The position numbers and the translations under genes were made by a program. The notes under the pieces were generated by a model, which saw only the letters and a program-made list of their open reading frames with translations, had not been told where the DNA came from and did no database searches. Source: Treponema sp. (lineage in GTDB: Bacteria > Spirochaetota > Spirochaetia > Treponematales > Treponemataceae). From it: a stretch of 64,000 nt of DNA. This document shows, piece by piece, positions 8,968 to 17,590 of this stretch (position 1 is the stretch's first letter; each line of letters begins with the position of its first letter). The stretch is taken from the NCBI GenBank assembly GCA_017935745.1, contig JAGBGX010000013.1, forward strand, positions 1-64,000, read 5' to 3'.

Positions 8968-8999
8968 ATTACAGTATCACTTTGCAAAAAAAGTGTCAA
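8968..8999 (-). promoter_or_regulatory. Promoter of the rimP-nusA-infB operon
   Basis: Minus strand TTGACA (8994-8999) followed by an AT-rich stretch with two overlapping -10 candidates: TACTGT at 8971-8976 (17-bp spacer) and TGTAAT at 8968-8973 (20-bp spacer). It lies between the clpC terminator and the leader hairpin, so transcription starts near 8963. Confidence 0.55.
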
Positions 9000-9010
9000 G
9001 GAGTAACGAG

Positions 9011-9058
9011 AAAAAAAGCTGCCTGCCGAGCACACACTGATTTCAGGATGCCCGGCAG
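9011..9058 (-). terminator. Terminator of the mcsA-mcsB-clpC operon
   Basis: Directly after the clpC stop the minus strand has CTGCCG (complement of 9053-9058) pairing with CGGCAG (9023-9028), an inner CTGA/TCAG stem, then GCAGC and seven U residues (9011-9017). Confidence 0.75.
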
Positions 9059-9068
9059 AAAACCGGCA

Positions 9069-11630
9069 TCAGCTTCTTTCCGCAGTTTCCAGAGCAGGCT
9101 GCTCCGCCTGTCCGTGCTTCTTCCGCCGTTTCACCGCCTTGAAATGCAGCTTTCCGTTTAAAACATCAACTGTGACAGAGCATCCTTCCGAAAGCTCCTT
9201 TTCAAGCAGCAGCGTTGCCAGCGGATCTTCTATTTCCTTCTGAAGAAGACGGCGCATGGGCCGCGCCCCCATGGAAGGATCATATCCGCGCTCAGACAGA
9301 TAGCTGCGGGCGGCGGGCTTTACATTCAGGGATATATGCTTTTCTTCAAGCCGGGAGGCAAGCTCGCTGAGCTGAAGGCCGAGCACTGCGTCCACCTGCT
9401 CCTTTTCAAGGGCGGAAAACACAATCACGTCATCTATGCGGTTCAAAAGCTCAGGCGGCATGATTTTCTTCAGCTCCTCCAGCGCGCCTGCCTTTATGTC
9501 AGCATACGGAAGCAGCCCGTCCTTTGAGGCGGAAAATCCCATCCTGCCTTCTGCCGTTATCTGCCGCGCGCCCGCATTGCTCGTCATGATAATCACCGTA
9601 TTCCGAAAGCTCACTGTGTGGCCGAGGCTGTCTGTAAGCTCGCCTTCCTCCAGAACCTGAAGCAGCAGATTGAAAATTTCATGGTGCGCCTTTTCGATTT
9701 CATCAAGAAGCACAACTGAATACGGATGCTGCCGCACAGCCTCGGTGAGCATGCCGCCGTCCTCGTAGCCGACATACCCGGGCGGAGCGCCCACAAGGCG
9801 TGAGGCATTCTGCTTTTCCATATAGTCGCTCATGTCAATGCGGATAAGGGCGTCTTCAGTCCCGAACAGAAACTGTGCAAGCGTTTTTGCAAGCTGTGTC
9901 TTTCCGACGCCTGTAGGGCCAAGAAAGACAAAAGAGCCTGACGGACGCTTCAGGGACGAAATGCCTGTCCTGCTTCTGCGGACTGCGCTGCTGATCAGCG
10001 ACACTGCCTCATCCTGCCCGATAACATTCTGATGAAGAATCTGCTCCATTTTCAAAAGCCGTGCTGAAGTTCCGTCGTCAAGCCGGGAAACATCAACTCC
10101 GGAAACATCGCTTATAACAGCGCACACATCATCCGCTGTCACGCGGCGTTTTTTTATGCTGTCTGAATTTTTCCACTTGCGGTTCAGCTCGTCAATCCGG
10201 GAGCGCAAAAGGCTGACATGATCACGTATGTATGCGGCTTTTTCATATTCCTGGGAAGCCACAAGCTCGCGCTTCTGCTCGCTGTACCGCGCATATTCGG
10301 CTTCAAGCCTGTCAAGCTCTTCCGGGCGCACATCTTCCTGAAGCTTCTTGGCTGCGCCCGCCTCGTCCAGAATGTCAATCGCCTTGTCCGGCAGGAACCG
10401 CTCAGGAATGTAGCGGCTGCTGTAGCGCACAATCAGAGGAATCACATCGTCATCATACGTCAGCTGATGAAAATCCTCATAGTATTTTTTCAGTCCGAGC
10501 AGAATCTGCTCAGTTTCCTGCTCGGAAGGCTCCTCGACTTTTACAACCTGAAATCTCCGTGCCAGCGCAGAATCCTTTTCAAAGTACTTTCTGAATTCCT
10601 TTGTCGTTGTCGCGCCGATCATCTGAAGCTCTCCGCGGCTCAAGGCAGGCTTTATCATGTTGCTTGCATCCAAGGAGCCTTCAGGACCGCCCGCGCCAAT
10701 TATCGTATGAAGCTCATCGACAAAAAGAATGATGTTTCCCGCTTCCTTGATTTCCTTCATGACGCGCTTGAGCCGCTCTTCAAATTCACCGCGGTACTTT
10801 GTTCCGGCAACCATAGCCGCAAGATCAAGCTGAAGCACTTTTTTTTCAAGCAGTCCGCGCGGAACAGAGGCGCACGCAATCCTGCTGGCAAGCCCTTCCG
10901 CTATCGCCGTTTTTCCGACGCCAGGCTCGCCCACAAGCACGGGATTGTTCTTTGTGCGGCGGCTTAAAATCTGGATGGTGCGCAGAACTTCCTTTTCACG
11001 CCCCACAACAGGATCAAGGTTTCCGTCCTTTGCCTCCTGTGTCAGGTCCCGGGAAAACTGGGCAAGCACGCCTCCTGCCGCTTTCTGCCTGCGCTGGGAA
11101 GAGCCGTCAGACATAAGCGGAACCGGCTGCCCGCCGATATAGTTTCCGCCTTCAGAAGAAGCGCCGGAATTCCGTACTGCTGACGATGGAATTTTCCTCT
11201 GGACATCAGCGGCCGTCTTCTTTATCTGCTCAGCTGAAATTCCTGCCTTTCTGAAATACTCCCATAAAAGCGATCTCTCTTCCGTTGCAGCGGCAAGAAG
11301 CAGATGCTCGGTTCCGATGTAGCTGCAGTGCATCACTTTTGCAATGAATGAAGCCTGCGAAAGAATTTTTTCCGTGCGTGCAGAATTCGGAATTGTCCTC
11401 AGCTGAGGGTCGGGAAGCCGGGAAGGAACGCTCTGCTCAATCGCAAGCTGCAGCGTCAGGACATTTATGCGCAGCTGCTGAAGGATAACATACCCGAGTC
11501 CGTCCGCAGACTTCAGGAGCGCAAGAATGATATGCTCAGGCTCAACAGTCCTGCTTCCCAAAAAATATGCTTCGTCCTGGGCAAGCGCAATCAAGATCCG
11601 CTGAACCCGCGGTGAACAGTTCTCATACAT
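9069..11630 (-). CDS. clpC: AAA+ unfoldase ClpC
   Basis: An 853-residue Hsp100 ATPase that unfolds substrates for ClpP. It has the double Clp-N repeat (1-145), AAA-1 with Walker A GEPGVGKTA and Walker B ILFVDELH, a middle domain with a UVR-like motif (SQEYEKAAYIRDHV), and AAA-2 with GPTGVGKTQ and LLDEIEKA, ending in a ClpB-D2-type domain. The start ATG at 11630 is preceded by AGGAGG at ideal spacing; a longer frame upstream lacks this. It follows mcsB by 73 bases, the usual mcsA-mcsB-clpC order, but no ctsR repressor gene is present next to it. A clear terminator follows. Confidence 0.95.
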   Translation of the reverse strand: MYENCSPRVQRILIALAQDEAYFLGSRTVEPEHIILALLKSADGLGYVILQQLRINVLTLQLAIEQSVPSRLPDPQLRTIPNSARTEKILSQASFIAKVMHCSYIGTEHLLLAAATEERSLLWEYFRKAGISAEQIKKTAADVQRKIPSSAVRNSGASSEGGNYIGGQPVPLMSDGSSQRRQKAAGGVLAQFSRDLTQEAKDGNLDPVVGREKEVLRTIQILSRRTKNNPVLVGEPGVGKTAIAEGLASRIACASVPRGLLEKKVLQLDLAAMVAGTKYRGEFEERLKRVMKEIKEAGNIILFVDELHTIIGAGGPEGSLDASNMIKPALSRGELQMIGATTTKEFRKYFEKDSALARRFQVVKVEEPSEQETEQILLGLKKYYEDFHQLTYDDDVIPLIVRYSSRYIPERFLPDKAIDILDEAGAAKKLQEDVRPEELDRLEAEYARYSEQKRELVASQEYEKAAYIRDHVSLLRSRIDELNRKWKNSDSIKKRRVTADDVCAVISDVSGVDVSRLDDGTSARLLKMEQILHQNVIGQDEAVSLISSAVRRSRTGISSLKRPSGSFVFLGPTGVGKTQLAKTLAQFLFGTEDALIRIDMSDYMEKQNASRLVGAPPGYVGYEDGGMLTEAVRQHPYSVVLLDEIEKAHHEIFNLLLQVLEEGELTDSLGHTVSFRNTVIIMTSNAGARQITAEGRMGFSASKDGLLPYADIKAGALEELKKIMPPELLNRIDDVIVFSALEKEQVDAVLGLQLSELASRLEEKHISLNVKPAARSYLSERGYDPSMGARPMRRLLQKEIEDPLATLLLEKELSEGCSVTVDVLNGKLHFKAVKRRKKHGQAEQPALETAERS

Positions 11631-11703
11631 GGAAAAACCTCCTGCAAAGCACAGGGCGCAAAAATGCGTCTGCGCGCTGAAAAAACTGACGGCAAAAAAG
11701 CAT

Positions 11704-12816
11704 TCACCTTTCCGCCGCTTCAAACGCTTCCTGCAAAATCAAGGCACGAAGCCGCTCTATTTTTTTCTGCCTGTTGTCACGGATATCCTTTTCAAATGAA
11801 AACGTTCCGTTGTCAAGAACGTACTCAAGATGACCCTCTTGAATTCTGTACAGAAGCGCATGAAGCTCAGAAACTGCAACTCCGGAAAGCAGCCCCATGT
11901 CTATTCCGAATTTCACTCCGCTGATAATTTCAACAGCCTCACGGAACGGAATAAACAGGCTTGTCTTTGCAAGCGCGAGCGCCCTGTACGCATAATTTGC
12001 AATCTCAGTGATTTTCTGTGTCCTGCACTGCTTGCGCGCATTCCGCTCTTCCTTGACAAGATTCTGCAAAACACATTGAAACGACATAAGCTGCGACAGC
12101 TCCGTTCCGCCGGCAGAACTTTTTGTTGAAACAACGTAATAGCTTCCGAGGGAAGAACCGATTCCGCCAAAGCCGCTCACCATGTCCGCACCGCCTGCGC
12201 CATAGCAGACTTCAAAAAGAAAGTCTTCTCCAACAGTATCCGATGCAGCGCTCCGTATTGACTTCAGGAGCGACAGCGCCGGAAGATGAACCTGCGCGGC
12301 AATAGAAAGTCCGCTGCCGCAGTTCAGCACAGAATATGACAGATATCCGAAGTCATAGCTTGCCGCAAACTGAATATGCTTCTGCAGCCCGCTGTCAACG
12401 GCATACACGGAATTTGAAGTGTCTTCAACGCCAAGCCCGGAAGCAAACGAAGAAATGCGGAGATGGTCATCTGTGTTTACTGTGCAGGCAACCTTTCCGT
12501 CACTGCGGAGAATCAGCCCGGACTTTCTGCCTTCAGACGGAAAAAGCACGCCGCGCTCTGTCATAACCTTTGTTCCGATGGAATCAAGACTGCTCAAAGG
12601 CACAGCCTGAAATTCATCAGCATCCTTCAGAAAGTGAAAGGCATCGAAAACAATCGACTGAATCCGCTCGCTCTCTGAGTCATTCAGCCGTGAAGGAAAC
12701 GGAAAATTCGCGAGGTTCCTTGCAAGCGATGCTTTTGTTGAGACAATGACATCCTGCTCTGCGCCCGGCTCTGCATACCAGGCTCCGCCCGTTTCAGGGC
12801 GGCGTTTTTTTGTCAT
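11704..12816 (-). CDS. mcsB: McsB-like protein arginine kinase homologue, probably catalytically inactive
   Basis: A 370-residue phosphagen-kinase-fold protein placed exactly where McsB belongs, overlapping the mcsA stop. The fold signatures are recognisable (SLARN near residue 33, DDHLRI, VHLPAL, IDMGLLSGV). Key active-site positions differ from B. subtilis McsB: SSRIRLARN becomes STKASLARN (both phosphate-binding arginines lost), NEEDH becomes NTDDH, the SCPTNVGTGLR loop with the reactive cysteine becomes SVLNCGSGLS, and the RDIRRA phosphoarginine-sensing motif becomes KDIRDN. It may therefore act as a non-catalytic McsA/ClpC partner. Loss of activity is an inference from motif comparison. 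Confidence 0.8.
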   Translation of the reverse strand: MTKKRRPETGGAWYAEPGAEQDVIVSTKASLARNLANFPFPSRLNDSESERIQSIVFDAFHFLKDADEFQAVPLSSLDSIGTKVMTERGVLFPSEGRKSGLILRSDGKVACTVNTDDHLRISSFASGLGVEDTSNSVYAVDSGLQKHIQFAASYDFGYLSYSVLNCGSGLSIAAQVHLPALSLLKSIRSAASDTVGEDFLFEVCYGAGGADMVSGFGGIGSSLGSYYVVSTKSSAGGTELSQLMSFQCVLQNLVKEERNARKQCRTQKITEIANYAYRALALAKTSLFIPFREAVEIISGVKFGIDMGLLSGVAVSELHALLYRIQEGHLEYVLDNGTFSFEKDIRDNRQKKIERLRALILQEAFEAAER

Positions 12817-13352
12817 GGGACAATTTCTCCACCCTGATGATCTTCCGCTCCCGCGACAGGATTTTTTTCAAGCGTCTTCAGATAATCCCTGTACACCGCG
12901 GCTTTCTCGTAGTCTTCTTTTTCGAGCGCGCTGTTCAGCTTGTTTTGCAGGATTATCCTGTCAGTCAGGACTGAGCGGACAGAAGAAAGGCGGGACGGCA
13001 TGGTTCCCTTGAACAGTTCCTTTACGCCGCTGTTCTCCAGAATTTTCCGTATGTCATTTTTAAAGATTGCATAGCATTCGGGACAGCCGGCGTTTTTGCC
13101 TGTCCTGATTTCACCGAGCGATGTTCCGCAGACCGGGCAGCGTTTGTTTACGTCTTCTGCAATTTTCCGTGAAGCTTCCGCCAGCTCCTTGAAAAGGCTT
13201 CCAATGGAGGATTCGATGCTTTTCGGATCAGGGGAAATTCCCCGTTCCATGGCGCATTCGAGGCATATATGTATTTTTCTGCGCTGACCGTCAGCCGCTG
13301 CCTGCTCCATGTAAATGACAGCCTCGCGCTCATGGCAAAAATCGCAAACCAT
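12813..13352 (-). CDS. mcsA: McsA, zinc-binding activator of McsB/ClpC
   Basis: A 179-residue protein with four CxxC pairs: CDFC and CLEC near the N terminus, CPVC and CPEC near residues 65-95, forming two zinc sites. A UVR motif (LEKEDYEKAAVYRDYL) sits near the C terminus and is expected to contact ClpC. The ATG at 13352 (MVCDFC) is preferred to ATGs 6 and 18 bases upstream because AAGGAGG lies six bases ahead of it. It overlaps mcsB by 4 bases (ATGA). A probable promoter lies 35-65 bases upstream, inside the end of the lolC-like gene. Confidence 0.88.
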   Translation of the reverse strand: MVCDFCHEREAVIYMEQAAADGQRRKIHICLECAMERGISPDPKSIESSIGSLFKELAEASRKIAEDVNKRCPVCGTSLGEIRTGKNAGCPECYAIFKNDIRKILENSGVKELFKGTMPSRLSSVRSVLTDRIILQNKLNSALEKEDYEKAAVYRDYLKTLEKNPVAGAEDHQGGEIVP

Positions 13353-13383
13353 CCGCATCCTCCTTTTCACTTGAATTTCTGAC

Positions 13384-13418
13384 AGTCTATCATAAATTAC
13401 ATTTTACGCAAAGTGTCA
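13384..13418 (-). promoter_or_regulatory. Probable promoter of mcsA-mcsB-clpC
   Basis: Minus strand TTGACA (13413-13418) with TATGAT 19 bp downstream, overlapping TTGCGT (13406-13411) with TAGACT (13384-13389) at 16 bp. Either pair places a start shortly before mcsA. No CtsR-type heptad repeat operator was recognised. Confidence 0.45.
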
Positions 13419-14707
13419 ATAGGCTTTTCCCTGCCAGCCCGCACAGACGGAACAACGGACGCGCAAACTGAAAGAACAAATGTTCCTGCGCAGACCGCAA
13501 GAATTTCCCGCAGCGGAATGACAACAGGAATTTCCTGAAGATAATACGCCGGATCCAGAAGATGAAAACGTCCTTCCATGCTTCCTCCTGAAAAAAATGC
13601 CACGGCAGTCTCGATCGCCCTGACTATGCTGTTTATATTCAGCGAAACAGCAAGCGAGACAGGAATTCCAAGCAGAATTCCAAGCAGGCCGGCAGCTGCG
13701 CCTGTCAGCACAAAGGAAAGCGCAATCCCGCGTGAACTTCCGCCGACGCATTTTAAAAGAGCGATTTCCTTTTTCCGCTCCATCACAATCATTACAATTG
13801 AAGAGCTTATGTTTATGCTTGCAACAAGAAGTATCATGGCCATTATCACAACAAGGAGCGCTTCTGTTGAAGCAAAATTCTCAAGCTCCGCAGCATTGAA
13901 TTCCTTCCAGGTAAAAACGCGGAATCCTTCGCTGTTCATTGCAATCTGCCTGACACCGGCTGCAATTGCAGGAAGCGAGTCTGAAAACGGATCCGCTGTC
14001 TGAAGCCCGACAAAAAATTCCAGCGACGGCCGTGAAATGCTGCTGAAAGCCGTCTCAAGCGGAATAAAAACCCACAGCGCATCAAGCTCCTGATATCCGC
14101 TGGAAACAATTCCGCTCACCGTGAACTGCGCCGCTTTTGGAATATATGCATTTCCTGATTTTGCCGCGCTTATCAGATGAATTGTGTCTCCCGCATGAAC
14201 GCCGAGCATTCCGGCAATTTTTTCCCCGATGACAGCCTTCCGCCCTCCAGCCAGGTCAAACGCTCCTTCTGTAACAGTCAGCAGTGAAGAAAACTGCCTG
14301 TCTTGCAGGAACGCTTCCTCCTGAATTCCGCGCACAAATGCTCCCGCCCTGACTCCGTTTCCCGCAGCAAGCACTGTTCCGCGGACTTCGGGAAAGACAG
14401 CCGTAATTCCAGGCGCATTCAGAAATTCAGCGGAAGCGCGCAAAAATGAACCGTATGAGTCAGCATGCACAGAATTTTTTTGCAGGGAAACTGAAATATC
14501 CTGGGAAAAAAGATAAATCATCCGCTCTGCAATTCCCCTGAACATTCCCTTGCTTATCGAAATGACAGACACAAGCGGAACAAGGCTGATGCCGATGCAG
14601 ATGACAGCGCCAAGCAGGCTGCGCCTTGCAGCCGTCGGCTCAGAAACCTGAATGCTGCGTGAAAAAAGAATTTTCTTTGCGTATAAAAAGCATGAGCCGA
14701 ATGTCAT
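13397..14707 (-). CDS. LolC/LolE-family lipoprotein-releasing permease
   Basis: A 436-residue MacB/LolC-type inner-membrane protein with one N-terminal TM helix (LLGAVICIGISLVPLVSV), a large periplasmic domain, and three C-terminal TM helices starting with ALLVVIMAMILLVASINI. The cytoplasmic coupling region has ERKKEIALLKCVGGSSRGI, the family hallmark. With the LolD ATPase (4-base overlap) and the second permease upstream it should extract lipoproteins from the inner membrane for export to the outer membrane, which matches the lipoprotein-rich spirochaete envelope. Whether it is the LolC or the LolE partner cannot be decided. Confidence 0.85.
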   Translation of the reverse strand: MTFGSCFLYAKKILFSRSIQVSEPTAARRSLLGAVICIGISLVPLVSVISISKGMFRGIAERMIYLFSQDISVSLQKNSVHADSYGSFLRASAEFLNAPGITAVFPEVRGTVLAAGNGVRAGAFVRGIQEEAFLQDRQFSSLLTVTEGAFDLAGGRKAVIGEKIAGMLGVHAGDTIHLISAAKSGNAYIPKAAQFTVSGIVSSGYQELDALWVFIPLETAFSSISRPSLEFFVGLQTADPFSDSLPAIAAGVRQIAMNSEGFRVFTWKEFNAAELENFASTEALLVVIMAMILLVASINISSSIVMIVMERKKEIALLKCVGGSSRGIALSFVLTGAAAGLLGILLGIPVSLAVSLNINSIVRAIETAVAFFSGGSMEGRFHLLDPAYYLQEIPVVIPLREILAVCAGTFVLSVCASVVPSVRAGREKPIDTLRKM

Positions 14708-15396
14708 GCCCGCACCTCCGAAAGGCGGCCGTTTTCTATGCAGTACCGCACCTGGCCTTTTGAAGCAAGGTTCATGTCATGAGTCACAAGAACCAGCGTT
14801 TTTCCCTGCTCCCTGGAAAGTGAAAAAAGAAGCTCGCCGACGGTGTCTGCATTTGCCGGATCAAGATTGCCCGTAGGCTCGTCTGCAAGAATAAGCTCGG
14901 GATCGTTGACAAGACAGCGCGCAACTGCCGCCCGCTGCCGCTCGCCGCCGGAAAGCTCGCTGGGAAAATGGCGCATCCTGTCCTTCAGTCCCACCGACTC
15001 AAGCAGCGCACTGGCTTTTTCTATTGCCGCCTTCTTGGGAACTCCTGCCATGAGCGCGGGAAGAAACACATTTTCAAGAGCAGTAAAATCCTTTAAAAGG
15101 TAATGGAACTGAAAAATCAGCCCTAAAAAATTTCTTCTGAATTTCACAGTCTGCTTTTCTGTCATTGAGCTGACAGCCTGGCCGTCAACACAGACAGTGC
15201 CGCCGCTCGCCTTGTCAAGGCCTCCGATTATATTGAGCAAAGTTGATTTTCCGCTTCCGCTTTTTCCGACAATCACACACTGCCGGGAGCGCTTTACTTC
15301 CATATTTAAATTCTTGAATATGACAAGATTCTCGCCCGCAGTCCTGTACACTTTCTCAAGATTCCTCACAGATAAAATCACTTCAGAATCACTCAT
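14704..15396 (-). CDS. lolD: LolD-type ABC transporter ATPase
   Basis: A 230-residue ABC ATPase of the LolD/MacB group: Walker [10 protein letters not shown] (residues 40-48), Q-loop, signature LSGGERQR, Walker [13 protein letters not shown] and the H-loop histidine in VLVTHDMN. The insertion [20 protein letters not shown] is the LolD-typical X-loop region. The gene overlaps both permease genes (8 and 4 bases), so the three are translated together. It energises release of lipoproteins from the inner membrane. Confidence 0.93.
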   Translation of the reverse strand: MSDSEVILSVRNLEKVYRTAGENLVIFKNLNMEVKRSRQCVIVGKSGSGKSTLLNIIGGLDKASGGTVCVDGQAVSSMTEKQTVKFRRNFLGLIFQFHYLLKDFTALENVFLPALMAGVPKKAAIEKASALLESVGLKDRMRHFPSELSGGERQRAAVARCLVNDPELILADEPTGNLDPANADTVGELLFSLSREQGKTLVLVTHDMNLASKGQVRYCIENGRLSEVRA

Positions 15397-16675
15397 TCCT
15401 CAAAACCTCCGAAACCGTCAGCTTCAAAATGCTTCTGCTTGCAAGCCATGACGCAATCAGCGCGGAAAAAATTCCAAAAAGAAAAATCAAGATGACTTCA
15501 TGCAAAAAAATCCTCACGGGAATCCGGGCATACACAGCAAACATGCTGTTTTCACTCAGCAGCTTTTCTGCTCCATGATGAAACAGGAAGGCGGCAGCGA
15601 ACTGAATGCCAAACTGAATTTTGGAAAGCAGAAAAAAAACAGTCCGCATATTCAGGCTTATAAAAATTCCAAGCAGCAGTCCGGGAACAGAGCCTGCTGT
15701 TCCTGCGCACGCTCCCTGCATGACAAAGACATTCTGAATATGCTCAGGAGAAGCTCCAAGCGCGGAAAGCACAGCAATTTCCTCTTTCCGCTCAAACACA
15801 AGCCGCCTCATGGAATTGAAGATATTGACTGCAACGACAACAAAAATCAAAAGCACCAGCATGAACAGAACATTTTTTTCCATCCGGAGCACACCGAAAA
15901 AACTTCTGTTGTATTCCCGCCAGCTTACAGCCGCCGCCTCCGGGAACCATGCATGCACTTTCCTTATAAAGGCAGCATCCCGCAGTCCTGACTTCAGCTT
16001 TATGCCGTACTTTTTTTCCGCCTGCCCACCGAACACGTTTTTTGCTGATGCAATGCCGATAAAGGAATATGAAGCATTGATGTCAGCATAGCCGCAGCGG
16101 AAAATTCCTTTCACAGTAAACGTTCTGCCTCTGGAAAAAATTGGCTGGCTGCTGGAGCCGCTCAGCGCGAGGATATTCACCGTGCTTCCGACCCGCAGCT
16201 GAAGCTGCCTGGCAAGCCGGACTCCGACCACAATTGAGCCGGGCTCAGACAGATCAAATTCTCCCGCAATAATCTTCAGCTCGTTTGCAAAGCCGGGATC
16301 TTCCTGCATGATGCCCGCGGGAACTGCCCGGACAAGAGACGCTGCCTGCATTCCTGTATTTCCTGCCATCAGTCCCTGTGCTTCATAAAACGGAACAATG
16401 CCGGAAACTTCCTTGTCTTTTCTGCACCGCTGCTCAAATTCGGTTTCCCCGTATTTCTGAATACGGGAAACCTGTACATGGTGCGAAGAAATTTCAATTA
16501 TAGAATCTATATAGCTCATCTGAAATCCGTTCATGACGCTCATAATCACAATGAGAGCCATAACGCCAAGGCAGATTCCGGCGGAAGCAAGCCATGAAGC
16601 TGCGGCTGAGCGGCTTTTTTTGTCAACCCTGCTGATGCGCCGCGAAACAAAATAAATCCATTTTAAATCCTGCAT
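15389..16675 (-). CDS. LolC/LolE-family lipoprotein-releasing permease (first of two)
   Basis: A 428-residue permease with an N-terminal TM helix (ASAGICLGVMALIVIMSVMNGF), a periplasmic MacB-like domain, and three C-terminal helices. RRLVFERKEEIAVLSALGAS is the conserved cytoplasmic loop before the penultimate helices. The N-terminal start MQDLKWIYFVSRR resembles the canonical LolC/E opening (FIARRYL) more closely than the other permease does. It overlaps lolD by 8 bases and abuts the unknown exported-protein gene at 16675. Confidence 0.88.
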   Translation of the reverse strand: MQDLKWIYFVSRRISRVDKKSRSAAASWLASAGICLGVMALIVIMSVMNGFQMSYIDSIIEISSHHVQVSRIQKYGETEFEQRCRKDKEVSGIVPFYEAQGLMAGNTGMQAASLVRAVPAGIMQEDPGFANELKIIAGEFDLSEPGSIVVGVRLARQLQLRVGSTVNILALSGSSSQPIFSRGRTFTVKGIFRCGYADINASYSFIGIASAKNVFGGQAEKKYGIKLKSGLRDAAFIRKVHAWFPEAAAVSWREYNRSFFGVLRMEKNVLFMLVLLIFVVVAVNIFNSMRRLVFERKEEIAVLSALGASPEHIQNVFVMQGACAGTAGSVPGLLLGIFISLNMRTVFFLLSKIQFGIQFAAAFLFHHGAEKLLSENSMFAVYARIPVRIFLHEVILIFLFGIFSALIASWLASRSILKLTVSEVLRNE

Positions 16676-17589
16676 TACAGCGGCTCCTCTTCTTTTCCTG
16701 AAACAATCTGCTCTTCTGTTTTCACTCCGTCCTGAAACAAGGACTGGACATAAAATCCGCCGTCAAAGTAAATCCGCTCAATGTACGAATTTTCGCCTGT
16801 ATGCTCTGTGCTGAGCCGGAGCATTCCGTTTTCATACACTTTTATGTCTGCGGCGGAAGACAGTCCGGAATAACTGAACACTGTCTTTCTGCGGAACACA
16901 GGCTCTTTTCCGTCTGCTGTTCCGTCCTGGCGGCCCGCAAAAAAAAGCTGCTCCTCACAGGCAATCCTGCCTTTATCATCATACAACATAGCTGATTTTG
17001 ACACTGGAATTTTTTCATCAGCCGGATCTGGAGGCAAGTCATACTCATAAATGCTCACCGGCTTTCTGCTGCTGTTATACTGAACTTCATACAGCTTCTT
17101 TTCCTGAAACTGCTTTTCCGTTGAAAAAATGACGGAACCGCTGTAGCTCCATTTTTTTTCAAGAAGCATGACAGAATCTGAAACAGAATCCGCGTTCTTC
17201 CAGACTGTTTTTTCAACTGCCCGGCACAGAGAATCGTATGTTATCCGCGAAACAACATCATTGTTTACAGAAACGCATGAAAACGATCCGTCCGAATTTT
17301 CAGACAGGGAAAGCTGCTCTTCTTCATATTCAAAAAGCTTCAGCCTTCCAAGGGAATTCCGCATGTACACTTCCGCAGCGGGCATGTCAGGGCGCAGCGG
17401 TTCAGGCAGAGGCGCATATGCTGCCGCAGTTCCGTCCATGCCTAAAAAATGAAGCAGCTCGTTTTTTTTCTGCGCATCAAGGAAAGGCTCAGAACCAGCC
17501 GCCCGTATTTCAGCTGCATAGTCTGTCTGCCGTTCTGTAATCAGAGGAAACAAAAGGTATGCAAAAAGAGAAGCGCAGGCGATGTTCAT
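16675..17589 (-). CDS. Unknown exported protein between ftsY and lolE
   Basis: A 304-residue protein not assigned to a known family. The start is set at ATG 17589, one base after the ftsY stop; a longer frame would overlap ftsY. The N terminus (MNIACASLFAYLLFPLI) looks like a short signal or anchor segment. The rest is beta-rich with repeated tokens resembling YD-type strands (YDDKGRIACEE, EYDLPPDPADEKIP, YENGMLRLSTEH), suggesting a repetitive beta-sheet protein in the periplasm. Its stop overlaps the lolE start, so it is translated with the lipoprotein-sorting genes and may serve in envelope assembly. That link is by position only. Confidence 0.6.
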   Translation of the reverse strand: MNIACASLFAYLLFPLITERQTDYAAEIRAAGSEPFLDAQKKNELLHFLGMDGTAAAYAPLPEPLRPDMPAAEVYMRNSLGRLKLFEYEEEQLSLSENSDGSFSCVSVNNDVVSRITYDSLCRAVEKTVWKNADSVSDSVMLLEKKWSYSGSVIFSTEKQFQEKKLYEVQYNSSRKPVSIYEYDLPPDPADEKIPVSKSAMLYDDKGRIACEEQLFFAGRQDGTADGKEPVFRRKTVFSYSGLSSAADIKVYENGMLRLSTEHTGENSYIERIYFDGGFYVQSLFQDGVKTEEQIVSGKEEEPL

Positions 17590-17590
17590 C

